Assembly: GCF_002159645.1 (NCBI RefSeq) | Contig: NZ_NFJB01000004.1 | Coordinates: 1 to 64,000, forward strand | Length of the DNA: 64,000 bases | Source: Parabacteroides sp. An277 | Lineage (GTDB): Bacteria; Bacteroidota; Bacteroidia; Bacteroidales; Tannerellaceae | Reading direction: 5' to 3' | Part shown: one piece after another, positions 45,291 to 53,408 of the stretch | How positions within the stretch are numbered: the stretch's first letter is position 1 | Layout: each line of letters opens with the position of its first letter | Notes under the pieces: generated by a model | The model's input: only the letters and a program-made list of their open reading frames with translations | The model's database searches: none | What the model was told of the DNA's origin: nothing | Translations under genes and position numbers: made by a program

Positions 45291-46232
45291 ATGAAAGCAA
45301 CAAGAAAATGCAGTTTTTGCGGCAAGTCATTTGTAACCTGGAGCGGGGTGCAGAGATATTGCAGCGAGGCTTGTCAGGCGAAAGCCAAACGAGCCAGAAC
45401 GGAACAGAAGAACAACCTCTTCAAAGCCGCCAAACCCTTGATGGAGATACAGCATCAGGAGTATCTCACCTTTTCCAAAGCAGCCACACTCATGGGCTGT
45501 TCCCGGCAGTATGTTTATAAACTTGTAGCCCTCGGCAAGCTGAAAGCCTCACGTATCAGCAACCGCATGGCATTCATCCGCAAGGCGGACATTGAGCGGA
45601 TGCTGGAGGGCAACCCCTACCACCGTGTCCTGCCCGGCAGCACTTCCGCATCGAGAAAATCCGCATCATCGTCCTTACCAGCCAAAAGAGAAAAAAGGGA
45701 AAAAGAAATTGATGAAGTTCTGGATTTCTATTCGGGCGAGGAGGTGATGTCGCTCTTCAAGGTCAAGCAGTCGTGGCTATACACCACCGCCAAGCGTAAC
45801 CGCATACCTATCTGCCGCATCGCAGGGAAGAACTATTACAGCAAAAAACACATTGACGAGTTCTTCGGTGTGGCTGTAGATACAAGCAATATCACCGACT
45901 GGCTCCTGATTGAAGAAGCGGAAGAACTGTTCGGCATGAAGCCGGGCGCACTCCGGGCATACGCCCACCGTCACAGGATACCGACCAAAAGAGAATACGG
46001 GCGCACTTACTACTCCAAATTCCATCTGGACGAACTCCGCAGGACAGACCTCGTGAACGATGAACGCTACTACACCGTGGAGCAAGTCCGGCAGATTTAC
46101 GGGCTTTCCTCCGCCAACATCAGCCATATCGTCAAGGTGAAGCGCATCGAAAAGATAAAAGTAGGCATGAAAAACCTGCTTTTGCGCTCCGATGTGGAGC
46201 GTGTCATGGCTGAAAGGGAGAAACAACCATGA
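45291..46232 (+). CDS. Zinc-finger protein with four excisionase-type HTH domains
   Basis: 313 residues. An N-terminal zinc finger has Cys7, Cys10, Cys24 and Cys28. Four MerR/excisionase-like (HTH_17) domains follow at about 59-106, 146-191, 205-250 and 259-306, each ending in the winged motif of an aromatic, then SK/RK and xHID/DIE (as in YYSKKHIDEFF). A single-HTH version is common beside Bacteroides integrases; four in one chain is unusual. It probably controls excision or the integrase promoter. It stands 131 bp upstream of the integrase gene. Confidence 0.8.
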   Translation: MKATRKCSFCGKSFVTWSGVQRYCSEACQAKAKRARTEQKNNLFKAAKPLMEIQHQEYLTFSKAATLMGCSRQYVYKLVALGKLKASRISNRMAFIRKADIERMLEGNPYHRVLPGSTSASRKSASSSLPAKREKREKEIDEVLDFYSGEEVMSLFKVKQSWLYTTAKRNRIPICRIAGKNYYSKKHIDEFFGVAVDTSNITDWLLIEEAEELFGMKPGALRAYAHRHRIPTKREYGRTYYSKFHLDELRRTDLVNDERYYTVEQVRQIYGLSSANISHIVKVKRIEKIKVGMKNLLLRSDVERVMAEREKQP

Positions 46233-46270
46233 GCAACCGACATTACCGGAAAATTATTTCAAAATGATTG

Positions 46271-46292
46271 CCGTGGAGGTCTTCACGGTTGT
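46271..46292 (+). promoter_or_regulatory. Shared operator upstream of the integrase gene
   Basis: CGTGGAGGTCTTCACGGTTGT at 46272-46292, with CCGTG/CACGG arms, is repeated almost exactly at 48689-48709 before the small HTH gene. It lies 72 bp before the integrase ATG. Confidence 0.55.
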
Positions 46293-46363
46293 TTCACGTT
46301 GTTTTTTTGCCACCGTAAACACGGGGACACCCCCGAAAATGTACAACTTAAAACATCATCGAT

Positions 46364-47482
46364 ATGAGCAAATGCAAGACAGTTACCTTGCGCAAGCGCA
46401 AGATTAAGAACGGTACACAGTATTCGCTGTGTCTGGATTATTATCCCGGCTACCGTGACAACACCACCATGAAAGTGATTACACGTGAAGCTTTGGGAAT
46501 TTACATCTTCGCCAAACCAGCCAACCAGCAGGAGCGTGACTTCAACGCACGCATGATGAAAAAGGCGGAGATACTTCGCAACAGACGTTACGAAGCCATC
46601 TTCAACGAGAACAACGGCTTCTTTGACAAAGCCAGGATGAAAGGGGATTTCCTCGCCTACTTCAAGGAACTGGCAGATAGGAAGAATATCAAGTGGCAGC
46701 ACGTCTATAAGCACTTTAAGCGGTTTGTAAAGGGTAAATGCACCTTTGAAGAAGTGGATGTGGACTTGTGCCGCAAGTTCATGGAATACCTGCTTAATGC
46801 ACCCCAATCCATACACACCAACCAAAAGCTGCATATCAATTCTGCGGCAGGCTACTGGTCGGCATTCCGTGCAGTACTTCACACCGCCTACCGGGACAGG
46901 AAGATAAAGGAAAACCCCAACGGATTCTTAGACCGCATCGAGAGTATTCCCACCATGAGGGAACATCTGAGCCAAGAGGAACTGATACGGCTTGCCGAAA
47001 CCCCTTGCGAGGAAGAGGTCTTGAAAAGGGCGTTCCTTTTCGCCTGCCTGACCGGACTGCGGAAGAGCGACATTAGGCAGCTCACTTGGCAGCAGATACA
47101 GCCGTACACCAACGGCAAGATGTTCGTGACCACCCGTATGCAAAAGACGAAGCAGATTGTACACAATCCCATCAGTGATGAAGCCTACGGACTGCTCGGG
47201 GAACGGCATGAAGGGCTTATCTTCGAAGGATTCAAGGATAAGATGCTGCAGGGTCCCCTAAAGCGTTGGCTGTTGGCGGCAGGCATAACCAAGAAAATAA
47301 CCTTCCATTGTACCCGGCATTCATTCGGAAGCCTGCACGTGGAAATGGGTACGGACATGGCTGTCATACAAGCCTATATGGGACACAAGAACATTACCAC
47401 CACACAGATTTATTCCAAGATGGCGGCACAGCAGATGTGCGAGGTCGTGGACAAGATAACCCTGAAACGCAAGGAGGCATAA
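46364..47482 (+). CDS. Tyrosine recombinase (integrase)
   Basis: 372 residues with an N-terminal arm-binding domain, a SAM-like core-binding domain (about 95-190) and a catalytic domain with Arg233 (TGLRKSDI), His315 and Arg318 (HCTRHS), His341 (MGHKN) and nucleophile Tyr350 (TQIYSKM). It integrates and excises the element. The type matches integrases of Bacteroides mobilizable elements (NBU/Tn4555-like). A strong terminator follows at 47508. Confidence 0.93.
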   Translation: MSKCKTVTLRKRKIKNGTQYSLCLDYYPGYRDNTTMKVITREALGIYIFAKPANQQERDFNARMMKKAEILRNRRYEAIFNENNGFFDKARMKGDFLAYFKELADRKNIKWQHVYKHFKRFVKGKCTFEEVDVDLCRKFMEYLLNAPQSIHTNQKLHINSAAGYWSAFRAVLHTAYRDRKIKENPNGFLDRIESIPTMREHLSQEELIRLAETPCEEEVLKRAFLFACLTGLRKSDIRQLTWQQIQPYTNGKMFVTTRMQKTKQIVHNPISDEAYGLLGERHEGLIFEGFKDKMLQGPLKRWLLAAGITKKITFHCTRHSFGSLHVEMGTDMAVIQAYMGHKNITTTQIYSKMAAQQMCEVVDKITLKRKEA

Positions 47483-47507
47483 GGCATCCTCAAATTCCGG
47501 GATATTC

Positions 47508-47555
47508 AGAGGGAGCGGTTATTGCGTGGAGCTTTAACCGCTCCCTCTGTTTTTT
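47508..47555 (+). terminator. Terminator after the integrase gene
   Basis: A 13-bp perfect stem, AGAGGGAGCGGTT with AACCGCTCCCTCT, is followed by GTTTTTT. Confidence 0.9.
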
Positions 47556-47727
47556 GCCCACCATTCCTTAAAAAGTCCTTAAAGTACGATAATCGGGTGC
47601 GATTCCGGACATTTGGTGAAAAACATTGAAAAAGAAACCGCTAACCAAGGATAATGAGTAATAATTGGAAGAAGACTATTAAATTTGCAAAAACAGCAAC
47701 AAGTAACAACCGAATAAGACAAAAAAC

Positions 47728-48576
47728 ATGGAACCGTCCGTAAAAGACAAACATATCATTTTAGGATTTGTCGGCTTTGCCATCCTCCTAATATCTTCCA
47801 TAGCGACACTGATTGTCGCAGAGAAATTCAATCAGGACAACTTTGTACGCCTGATAGTTTTTGTATGCAGCAACCTCCTTGGCTGGCTGCTCTATCTCTC
47901 TTTCCAGACAGTCATCTTCGACACATACGAAATCTACCGAATCAAGTTCGGCAAGAAAAAGACACCTGCCGAAATTACAGAGATTCGGGAAGACCAGCCC
48001 CAAGATGCACACAAGCCTGTAACCCCGGCATCAATGGCGACAGGTGGAGAAGCAACCCCGGATATAAGACCGGCAGAGATTGCCATATCTCCGGAGCTTC
48101 ACGAGAAAAACCGTGCTGATTACGAGGACAGGGAGCAGCGGGAAAATGAAGAGCGCATCGCTATGGTCATGGAATACATCCATTTCATCATGCCCCGTAT
48201 CGCAGACAAGGAGACCGTGAACCACATCTGTGGCGAGGTCAACAACTGGATGCGGCTTCACAGCTACAAGCCCAAGCCGATAAAAGGACGGCTGACCAAA
48301 GACATTTCAAACATTCCGCTCCGCCATTTCGTGTGGAATATCTCCGAGCGTTTCATGTACAAGAAATACTACACGGGGGACAACCGTGCCCGCTTCATCA
48401 GCACCCTTTTTCCACGGGAGTTTGCCGATACAGACATAGCGACCATCAAGAACTTCAAGGTAGAGCCGTTAAAGACACTGATTCCCATTGACGAGCCTGA
48501 AAACAGCAGACTGGATTTCCATTATCCGGCAGATTATGTACGGGAAAAGTATAACCAGCCTTTCAACAACCAATAA
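47728..48576 (+). CDS. Unknown membrane protein of the element
   Basis: 282 residues, not recognised. Two N-terminal membrane segments (IILGFVGFAILLISSIATLIV and FVRLIVFVCSNLLGWLLYLSF), a charged linker and a soluble C-terminal domain of about 130 residues (VMEYIHFIMPRIADKETVNH onward). It sits between the integrase terminator and another terminator, as a stand-alone unit. It could be a membrane-facing accessory or cargo function; I do not assign one. Confidence 0.7.
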   Translation: MEPSVKDKHIILGFVGFAILLISSIATLIVAEKFNQDNFVRLIVFVCSNLLGWLLYLSFQTVIFDTYEIYRIKFGKKKTPAEITEIREDQPQDAHKPVTPASMATGGEATPDIRPAEIAISPELHEKNRADYEDREQRENEERIAMVMEYIHFIMPRIADKETVNHICGEVNNWMRLHSYKPKPIKGRLTKDISNIPLRHFVWNISERFMYKKYYTGDNRARFISTLFPREFADTDIATIKNFKVEPLKTLIPIDEPENSRLDFHYPADYVREKYNQPFNNQ

Positions 48577-48618
48577 TCACGGGTAATCAATAACAGATAA
48601 CTGTCTGTATCACATCGT

Positions 48619-48676
48619 TTCCCGAATAACTTTACCCGTCATTCACGGTTAGGCATCGTTATTCGGGAATTATTTT
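48619..48676 (+). terminator. Terminator after the membrane-protein gene
   Basis: A 12-bp perfect stem, TTCCCGAATAAC (48619-48630) with GTTATTCGGGAA (48658-48669), then TTATTTT. Confidence 0.8.
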
Positions 48677-48688
48677 GCAATGACCTTT

Positions 48689-48709
48689 CGTGGAGGTATT
48701 CACGGCTGT
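48689..48709 (+). promoter_or_regulatory. Shared operator upstream of the small HTH gene
   Basis: CGTGGAGGTATTCACGGCTGT matches the copy at 46272-46292 at 19 of 21 positions. It lies 49 bp before the HTH start, similar in placement to the integrase copy. Confidence 0.55.
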
Positions 48710-48758
48710 ATCATTCCGGTCCTTTGCGCCATGCCTTACAAAAGAGGCGAGTACGCAA

Positions 48759-49133
48759 ATGGAAAAAACAATGATTACATTCAACGACCTCCCGGAGGTC
48801 GTGGCTCAGCTTCGGGACGAGGTGATGAGCCTGAGAAGCCTGCTTACCGAGCAGCGCAGTGTGAACAATGCAAAGGCGGTGGACACCCATGTCCCCATGT
48901 CAGTGGAAGAGGCAGCGGAATATCTGGGCATTCCCAAAGGCACGCTCTATATGAAGCTGTCGGAGGGAAGCATTCCCGCCACCAAGCCCGGAAAACGATA
49001 TTGTCTTTACAGGGACGAACTGGACAAATGGCTGGAATCCTCCCGTAAGAATCCTGTACCCCTGTCCGATGAGGAACTCTGCGAATCCATATCCTCCTCC
49101 CACCGCCGCAAGCCCGGTCAACGTAATTGGTAA
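48759..49133 (+). CDS. Excisionase-like HTH protein
   Basis: About 124 residues from the ATG at 48759. A short coiled N terminus (EVVAQLRDEVMSLRSLLTEQ) is followed by one HTH_17/excisionase domain (MSVEEAAEYLGIPKGTLYMK ... KRYCLYRDELDKWL). A Ser/Arg-rich tail ends it. The frame opens further upstream into the operator, so I chose the ATG followed by EKTMITF. The ATPase gene starts 5 bp after the stop, so both are one operon. It is probably a recombination directionality factor or replication initiator partner. Confidence 0.85.
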   Translation: MEKTMITFNDLPEVVAQLRDEVMSLRSLLTEQRSVNNAKAVDTHVPMSVEEAAEYLGIPKGTLYMKLSEGSIPATKPGKRYCLYRDELDKWLESSRKNPVPLSDEELCESISSSHRRKPGQRNW

Positions 49134-49138
49134 ACGTC

Positions 49139-50278
49139 ATGGAAGAGGACAAGAATTATATCAGTCTGATACATGGCGACCTGACGAGGGCAACCCAAGT
49201 GCAGCACGGAATGCCGGACTGCATCGGCGTGATGAGTATCAAGACCGCCAACCGGACGATACTCGAAGCATCGCTGCTGCCCACGCCCCGTGCGTTGTGG
49301 GACAGTTCCTGGTATGAGGGGGAACTGTCCTGCCTCTTTGCGGATTCCAATGTAGGCAAGTCCATCCTTGCCTTGCAGATAGCCGACCGTATCGCCCGAA
49401 CGGACAATGTGCTGTATCTGGATTTTGAACTGTCCGAAAAGCAGTTCCAGCTCCGCTATACCAGCGAGCATGGGAAGCCCTACACTTTTCCCGAAAGGCT
49501 GTACCGGGTTTCGCTTGACTGCAATTCGTTACTGGAAGCCGATTTCGAGGAAGCCATCATGGGAGGCATAGAGCAAATGGCTCTGCAAACCGGGTGCAAG
49601 ATTTTCATCGTTGACAATCTTACTTATCTATGTTGTGCTATGGAGAAAGGCGATGCGGCAGGACGGCTGATGATACAGCTCAACAACCTCAAAAAGAAAT
49701 ACGGGTTGTCCGTCCTTGTGCTGGCGCATACCCCCAAACGCTCTTTGGACTGCCCCATCACTTCCAACGACCTTGCCGGCAGCAAACGGCTCTACAATTT
49801 CTTTGACAGCGTGTTCGCCATCGGGAAGAGTGCGCAGGACGGAGGGCTTCGCTATGTGAAGCAGCTCAAAGTCCGTTACGGGACATTCTCCCACGATGCG
49901 GACAATGTAATCATCTACGAGATTGAAAAGGTGGACGCTTTCCTGCAATTTGTGTTCAGGGGCTATTCAACGGAAAAGGAACACCTGAAGAAACTGGGCG
50001 ACAATGAATCCAGCCAGAGAGACTGCCAAATATTGCAATTGTCCCGGTCGGGAAAGTCCGTCAGGGAAATAGCCTCACAGGTAAATTGCGGAAAATCCAC
50101 TGTCAGCCGGATAATCCAGAGCAACAGGAAAGTGGAGGAATCAGCCGTTCCAAGTGTCCCGCTGTCCCAACCCGAAGTAAACGGGACGGTGGGACAACAT
50201 GGGACAGATGGGACAATGGAGGACACAAAGCAGGTCGGGTTGTTTGCCGGACAGGAAAGAGAGGAGGACAAGCCATGA
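49139..50278 (+). CDS. RepA-like AAA ATPase
   Basis: About 379 residues of the RecA/DnaB-like RepA helicase group. Walker A ADSNVGKS is at 68-75, Walker B IFIVDNL follows, and there is a sensor-like LAHTPKR. A C-terminal HTH (REIASQVNCGKSTVSRIIQ, about 300-320) suggests specific DNA binding. The tail is low in complexity because it is encoded over the TGGGACA repeats. It probably acts with the primase-like gene downstream to replicate the excised or transferred element. A TTG 12 bp upstream is a less likely start. Confidence 0.85.
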   Translation: MEEDKNYISLIHGDLTRATQVQHGMPDCIGVMSIKTANRTILEASLLPTPRALWDSSWYEGELSCLFADSNVGKSILALQIADRIARTDNVLYLDFELSEKQFQLRYTSEHGKPYTFPERLYRVSLDCNSLLEADFEEAIMGGIEQMALQTGCKIFIVDNLTYLCCAMEKGDAAGRLMIQLNNLKKKYGLSVLVLAHTPKRSLDCPITSNDLAGSKRLYNFFDSVFAIGKSAQDGGLRYVKQLKVRYGTFSHDADNVIIYEIEKVDAFLQFVFRGYSTEKEHLKKLGDNESSQRDCQILQLSRSGKSVREIASQVNCGKSTVSRIIQSNRKVEESAVPSVPLSQPEVNGTVGQHGTDGTMEDTKQVGLFAGQEREEDKP

Positions 50279-50415
50279 AACAGCCTGTACATATCTGTAT
50301 AAAGAATAACCGCCTTGTTTATCGGAGCGGTAACGGAGCAAACGGAAACTTGATTTCCCAGAGTGTCCCAAGATGTCCCACTGTCCCGACCCACAGGACG
50401 TGGGACAATGGGACA
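50154..50415. repeat. TGGGACA heptamer cluster, candidate replication origin
   Basis: TGGGACA occurs at 50190, 50200, 50209, 50401 and 50409; the inverse TGTCCC(A) occurs at 50154, 50163, 50364, 50374 and 50382. Spacing within groups is 8-10 bp. The groups lie over the end of the ATPase gene and the tiny ORF, directly before the primase-like gene. The density and alternating orientation exceed what codon choice requires. Confidence 0.6.
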
Positions 50416-50448
50416 GGACAACAACAATTTCATGAAAGAAAAGAATAG
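50275..50448 (+). CDS. 57-residue ORF coupled to the ATPase gene
   Basis: ATG overlaps the ATPase stop (ATGA at 50275-50278) and is preceded by GAGGAGGA. The product starts MKQPVHICIKNNRLVYRSGN and is basic and polar, with its second half encoded over TGTCCC repeats. It is not recognised. The coupling and ribosome-binding site argue for translation; the repeats may be the real reason the stretch is conserved. Confidence 0.5.
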   Translation: MKQPVHICIKNNRLVYRSGNGANGNLISQSVPRCPTVPTHRTWDNGTGQQQFHERKE

Positions 50449-50460
50449 AGGAGGCTAGCA

Positions 50461-51570
50461 ATGGGCAATTATACATTACAGAAATATAAAGGAACGGCAA
50501 CACGGCATACCTGCCCGAACTGCGGGGACAAGCGTTCTTTCACATACTATGTGGATGAAAGCGGTACGCCCCTGCATCCGTCTGTCGGCAGATGTAACCA
50601 TGAAAGCAGCTGCGGGTATCATTACACTCCAAAGGAGTATTTTCATGACCACCCCAAATGCCGTACTGCCAACAGTTTCTCTTTTGACAGGCAAAAGTCG
50701 GAACAGAAGTCCATACAGAAACCACGGCAAGCAGCCATAGGCTACATACCGCCAAAGTATGTGGAGAGGTCGCAAAGCGTGCATAGCAATTTCTTCCGCT
50801 TCATTTCATCGCTTCTTTATTCCTATTACGGCAGCAAGGCAAAGGAAGTGTTGAAGAGGTTGCTGGAAGAGTACCGTCTGGGGGCTACTCGCGACGGGGC
50901 TGTCATCTTCTGGCAGATAGACCGCGCAAACAGGGTACGCACGGGCAAGGTGATGCAATACAATCCCAATGACGGACACCGTGTCAAGGACGGACAGGCA
51001 TCGGCAGTGGACTGGATACACAGCCTGCTTAAAAGGCGGCATGAGCTGGCAGAGGAATGGCAACTGTCCCAATGCCTGTTCGGAGAACACCTGCTGGGCA
51101 CTTATTCCGACAAGGTTGTGGTCTTGGTGGAATCCGAAAAGAGTGCCGTTATCGGCTCTGCCATCTTTCCCGGCTATGTATGGCTGGCGACAGGCGGCAA
51201 GAGCCAGTTGAGAGAGGAAAAGCTCCGTGTGCTGACCGGGCGCACCGTGCTTCTCTTTCCAGATGCGGACGGATATGCGGAATGGAAACAGCGTGCCGAA
51301 AACATGACTTTTTGCAAGACGGTCGTGTCCGACATCATTGAGAAGAATGCCACCCCGGAGCAGAAAGCTGCACATATCGACATAGCTGACTGGATTGTCT
51401 TCCAGATACGGGAAAGCAAAATAAATTGTACAGCCGACCACTTGGTAGAGGCGGAAAGAATCCTCCGGCGGATGGTAGAAAAGAACCCCGTCCTGCAAAA
51501 GCTGATAGATGCTTTCGACCTTGTACTGGTCGGTGCATCCCCAAGCAACAGTGATGAAAACCCTCCATAG
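50461..51570 (+). CDS. CHC2/TOPRIM primase-like protein (DUF6371 type)
   Basis: 369 residues. A CHC2-like zinc ribbon at the N terminus has Cys18, Cys21, Cys45 and Cys51, and a TOPRIM-like core (VVVLVESEKSAVIGSAIF with later VLLFPDADGY) supplies the acidic residues for nucleotide transfer. The combination resembles proteins labelled DUF6371 in Bacteroides mobile elements. It probably primes replication of the element or of the transferred strand. GAGGAGG precedes the ATG. Confidence 0.8.
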   Translation: MGNYTLQKYKGTATRHTCPNCGDKRSFTYYVDESGTPLHPSVGRCNHESSCGYHYTPKEYFHDHPKCRTANSFSFDRQKSEQKSIQKPRQAAIGYIPPKYVERSQSVHSNFFRFISSLLYSYYGSKAKEVLKRLLEEYRLGATRDGAVIFWQIDRANRVRTGKVMQYNPNDGHRVKDGQASAVDWIHSLLKRRHELAEEWQLSQCLFGEHLLGTYSDKVVVLVESEKSAVIGSAIFPGYVWLATGGKSQLREEKLRVLTGRTVLLFPDADGYAEWKQRAENMTFCKTVVSDIIEKNATPEQKAAHIDIADWIVFQIRESKINCTADHLVEAERILRRMVEKNPVLQKLIDAFDLVLVGASPSNSDENPP

Positions 51571-51628
51571 CGGAGGAGAGCGGAAGCCGTAGGCTGTGGG
51601 TAACGGACAATGGCTTGCCATTGATATA

Positions 51629-51792
51629 GCCCACTATAACTACACGCTCCGCTTCCGTAGTTGTGGGCTCTCCCGAGGGGATTAGGGCAAAGCCCTAATG
51701 ACCCACTCAGGGCGTTTCACCCCTGAGAACCCAGAGCAAAGAGTGACCCTCTCTTTGCAATCTCCGCTTATGGGTTGCACCCCTAAGAACCC
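51629..51792. other. Candidate origin of transfer (oriT)
   Basis: Four successive stems lie directly upstream of the relaxase gene: GCCCAC-ATA-AACTAC with GTAGTTGTGGGC (51629-51668), ATTAGGGC/GCCCTAAT (51681-51699), CTCAGGG/CCCTGAG (51706-51727) and GCAAAGAG/CTCTTTGC (51736-51758). A direct repeat CACCCCTRAGAACCC occurs at 51718 and 51778, exactly 60 bp apart. There is no gene in 51,571-51,853. MobV relaxases usually nick beside an inverted repeat just upstream of their gene. Confidence 0.6.
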
Positions 51793-51853
51793 CGTGCGAT
51801 TATGAGCGGACAACAATAAGTTTAATCAACAACCCAAATCAAGTTTTAAGAAT

Positions 51854-53320
51854 ATGGCTACAAAATCAAGCATACATATCAAGCCCTGCAAAGTCACATC
51901 AAGTGGGGCTCATAACCGGAGAACAGCCGAGTACATGCGTAATATCGGCAAGTCCAAAATTTACATCGTGCCCGAACTCACTGCCAATAATGAGCAATGG
52001 ATAAACTCCGGCTTCGGCAATCCCGACCTGCAAGCGCACTATGACAACATCAAACGGATGGTCAAGGAAAAGACCGGTCGTGCCATGCAGGAAAGGGAAC
52101 GTGAACGCAAGGGCAAGAACGGAAAGATAACTAAGGTGGCGGGATGCTCGCCAATCCGTGAGGGTGTGTTGCTCATCAGACCTGACACGACACTGGCTGA
52201 TGTGCAAAAATTTGGCGAGGAGTGTCGGAGGCGTTGGGGCATCACACCGCTCCAAATCTTCCTGCACAAGGACGAGGGACACTGGCTGGGTGGGCAACCA
52301 ACCCCGGAGGACAAGGAGAGTTTCAAGGTAGGCGAAAAATGGTTCAAACCGAACTACCATGCACACATCGTGTTCGACTGGATGAACCACGAAACCGGGA
52401 AGAGCCGCAAACTTAATGACGAGGATATGACCGAAATGCAGAGTCTGGCATCCGACATTCTCCTGATGGAGCGTGGGCAGTCAAAGGCTGTTACAGGCAA
52501 GCAACATTTGGAGCGAAACGATTTCATCATTGAGAAGCAGAAAGAGGAAATGAAACGTCTTGACGCTACAAGGCAGTACAGGGTACACCAATTGGAAATG
52601 GCGAATAAGAAGATGCAGGAAACGGAAACTATAACCAATGCCCTTATCGAAAAGGCAAATGAAAAGGAACGGCAGAGCGAAGACCTTGACAGGGCTATCA
52701 GCGAGAAACGCTCTAAGCTGAACAGGGAAAAAGGGAGCGAACTTCTGAATGCCGCTGTCGGCTGGGCTACCGGGAAATCAAAAGCACTGAAAAATGAAAT
52801 AGAGGATTTGCGCAATGAGATTTCCACGCACGAGGAAACCATTGAGCGGTTACAGGGTAAAATACAAACCATGCAGGACAACCATCATCGGGAACTGATG
52901 GACTTGAAAGGCAAGCATCAGTCCGAACTGAGCCGCAAGGAAACGGAACATGCACAGGAAACCACAAGGCTTAAAAACCGGATTGCATGGCAAAGCCATA
53001 TTATCGGCTGCCTCAGTTTCCTGCTGCTAAAAACAAGCGATATCTTTCGTAAGGCTGTTCACTGTATTGTCCGTTTTGCCCGTGATTATTACAAGCCCCG
53101 TTTTGACACGGAACAGGTATCGGACATCAAGAGTGCCCTTAGTCTGTTCGGGGAGGACAGACAATCACATCGGGCGGCAGGTGATTTCCTGTATTTCACA
53201 GCCAAGCAAAAGGGCGGGTTTGACAATCGGGAGCAAATTAAAGCCAGACGGGAGGTTGACAATGTGGTGGAAGGAAATTATGACCAACAGCAGAAAAGAG
53301 GTTTCTCAATGAGAAGATAG
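51854..53320 (+). CDS. MobV-family relaxase
   Basis: 488 residues of the Pre/MobV group. The N-terminal relaxase domain shows HNRR at 20-23, HKDEGH at 138-143 and the histidine motif YHAHIVFDW at 168-176. A long coiled coil follows (about 185-375), then a hydrophobic patch (IIGCLSFLLLK) and a basic tail. It nicks oriT and leads the strand into a conjugation channel provided by another element; no transfer-channel genes are present here, so the island is mobilizable, not self-transmissible. Confidence 0.92.
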   Translation: MATKSSIHIKPCKVTSSGAHNRRTAEYMRNIGKSKIYIVPELTANNEQWINSGFGNPDLQAHYDNIKRMVKEKTGRAMQERERERKGKNGKITKVAGCSPIREGVLLIRPDTTLADVQKFGEECRRRWGITPLQIFLHKDEGHWLGGQPTPEDKESFKVGEKWFKPNYHAHIVFDWMNHETGKSRKLNDEDMTEMQSLASDILLMERGQSKAVTGKQHLERNDFIIEKQKEEMKRLDATRQYRVHQLEMANKKMQETETITNALIEKANEKERQSEDLDRAISEKRSKLNREKGSELLNAAVGWATGKSKALKNEIEDLRNEISTHEETIERLQGKIQTMQDNHHRELMDLKGKHQSELSRKETEHAQETTRLKNRIAWQSHIIGCLSFLLLKTSDIFRKAVHCIVRFARDYYKPRFDTEQVSDIKSALSLFGEDRQSHRAAGDFLYFTAKQKGGFDNREQIKARREVDNVVEGNYDQQQKRGFSMRR

Positions 53321-53354
53321 CCCATAAGGGGTATAACTAATAATATTGTAAGAA

Positions 53355-53388
53355 TTTGATGTACAATCGAATAAAAAGCGTAACTTTG
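53355..53388 (+). promoter_or_regulatory. Promoter of the DUF1016 nuclease gene
   Basis: TTTG at 53355-53358, 22 nt, TAACTTTG at 53381-53388. It shows that this gene is transcribed independently of the mobilisation genes. Confidence 0.6.
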
Positions 53389-53408
53389 TGGAAATATCAA
53401 CGAAGATT

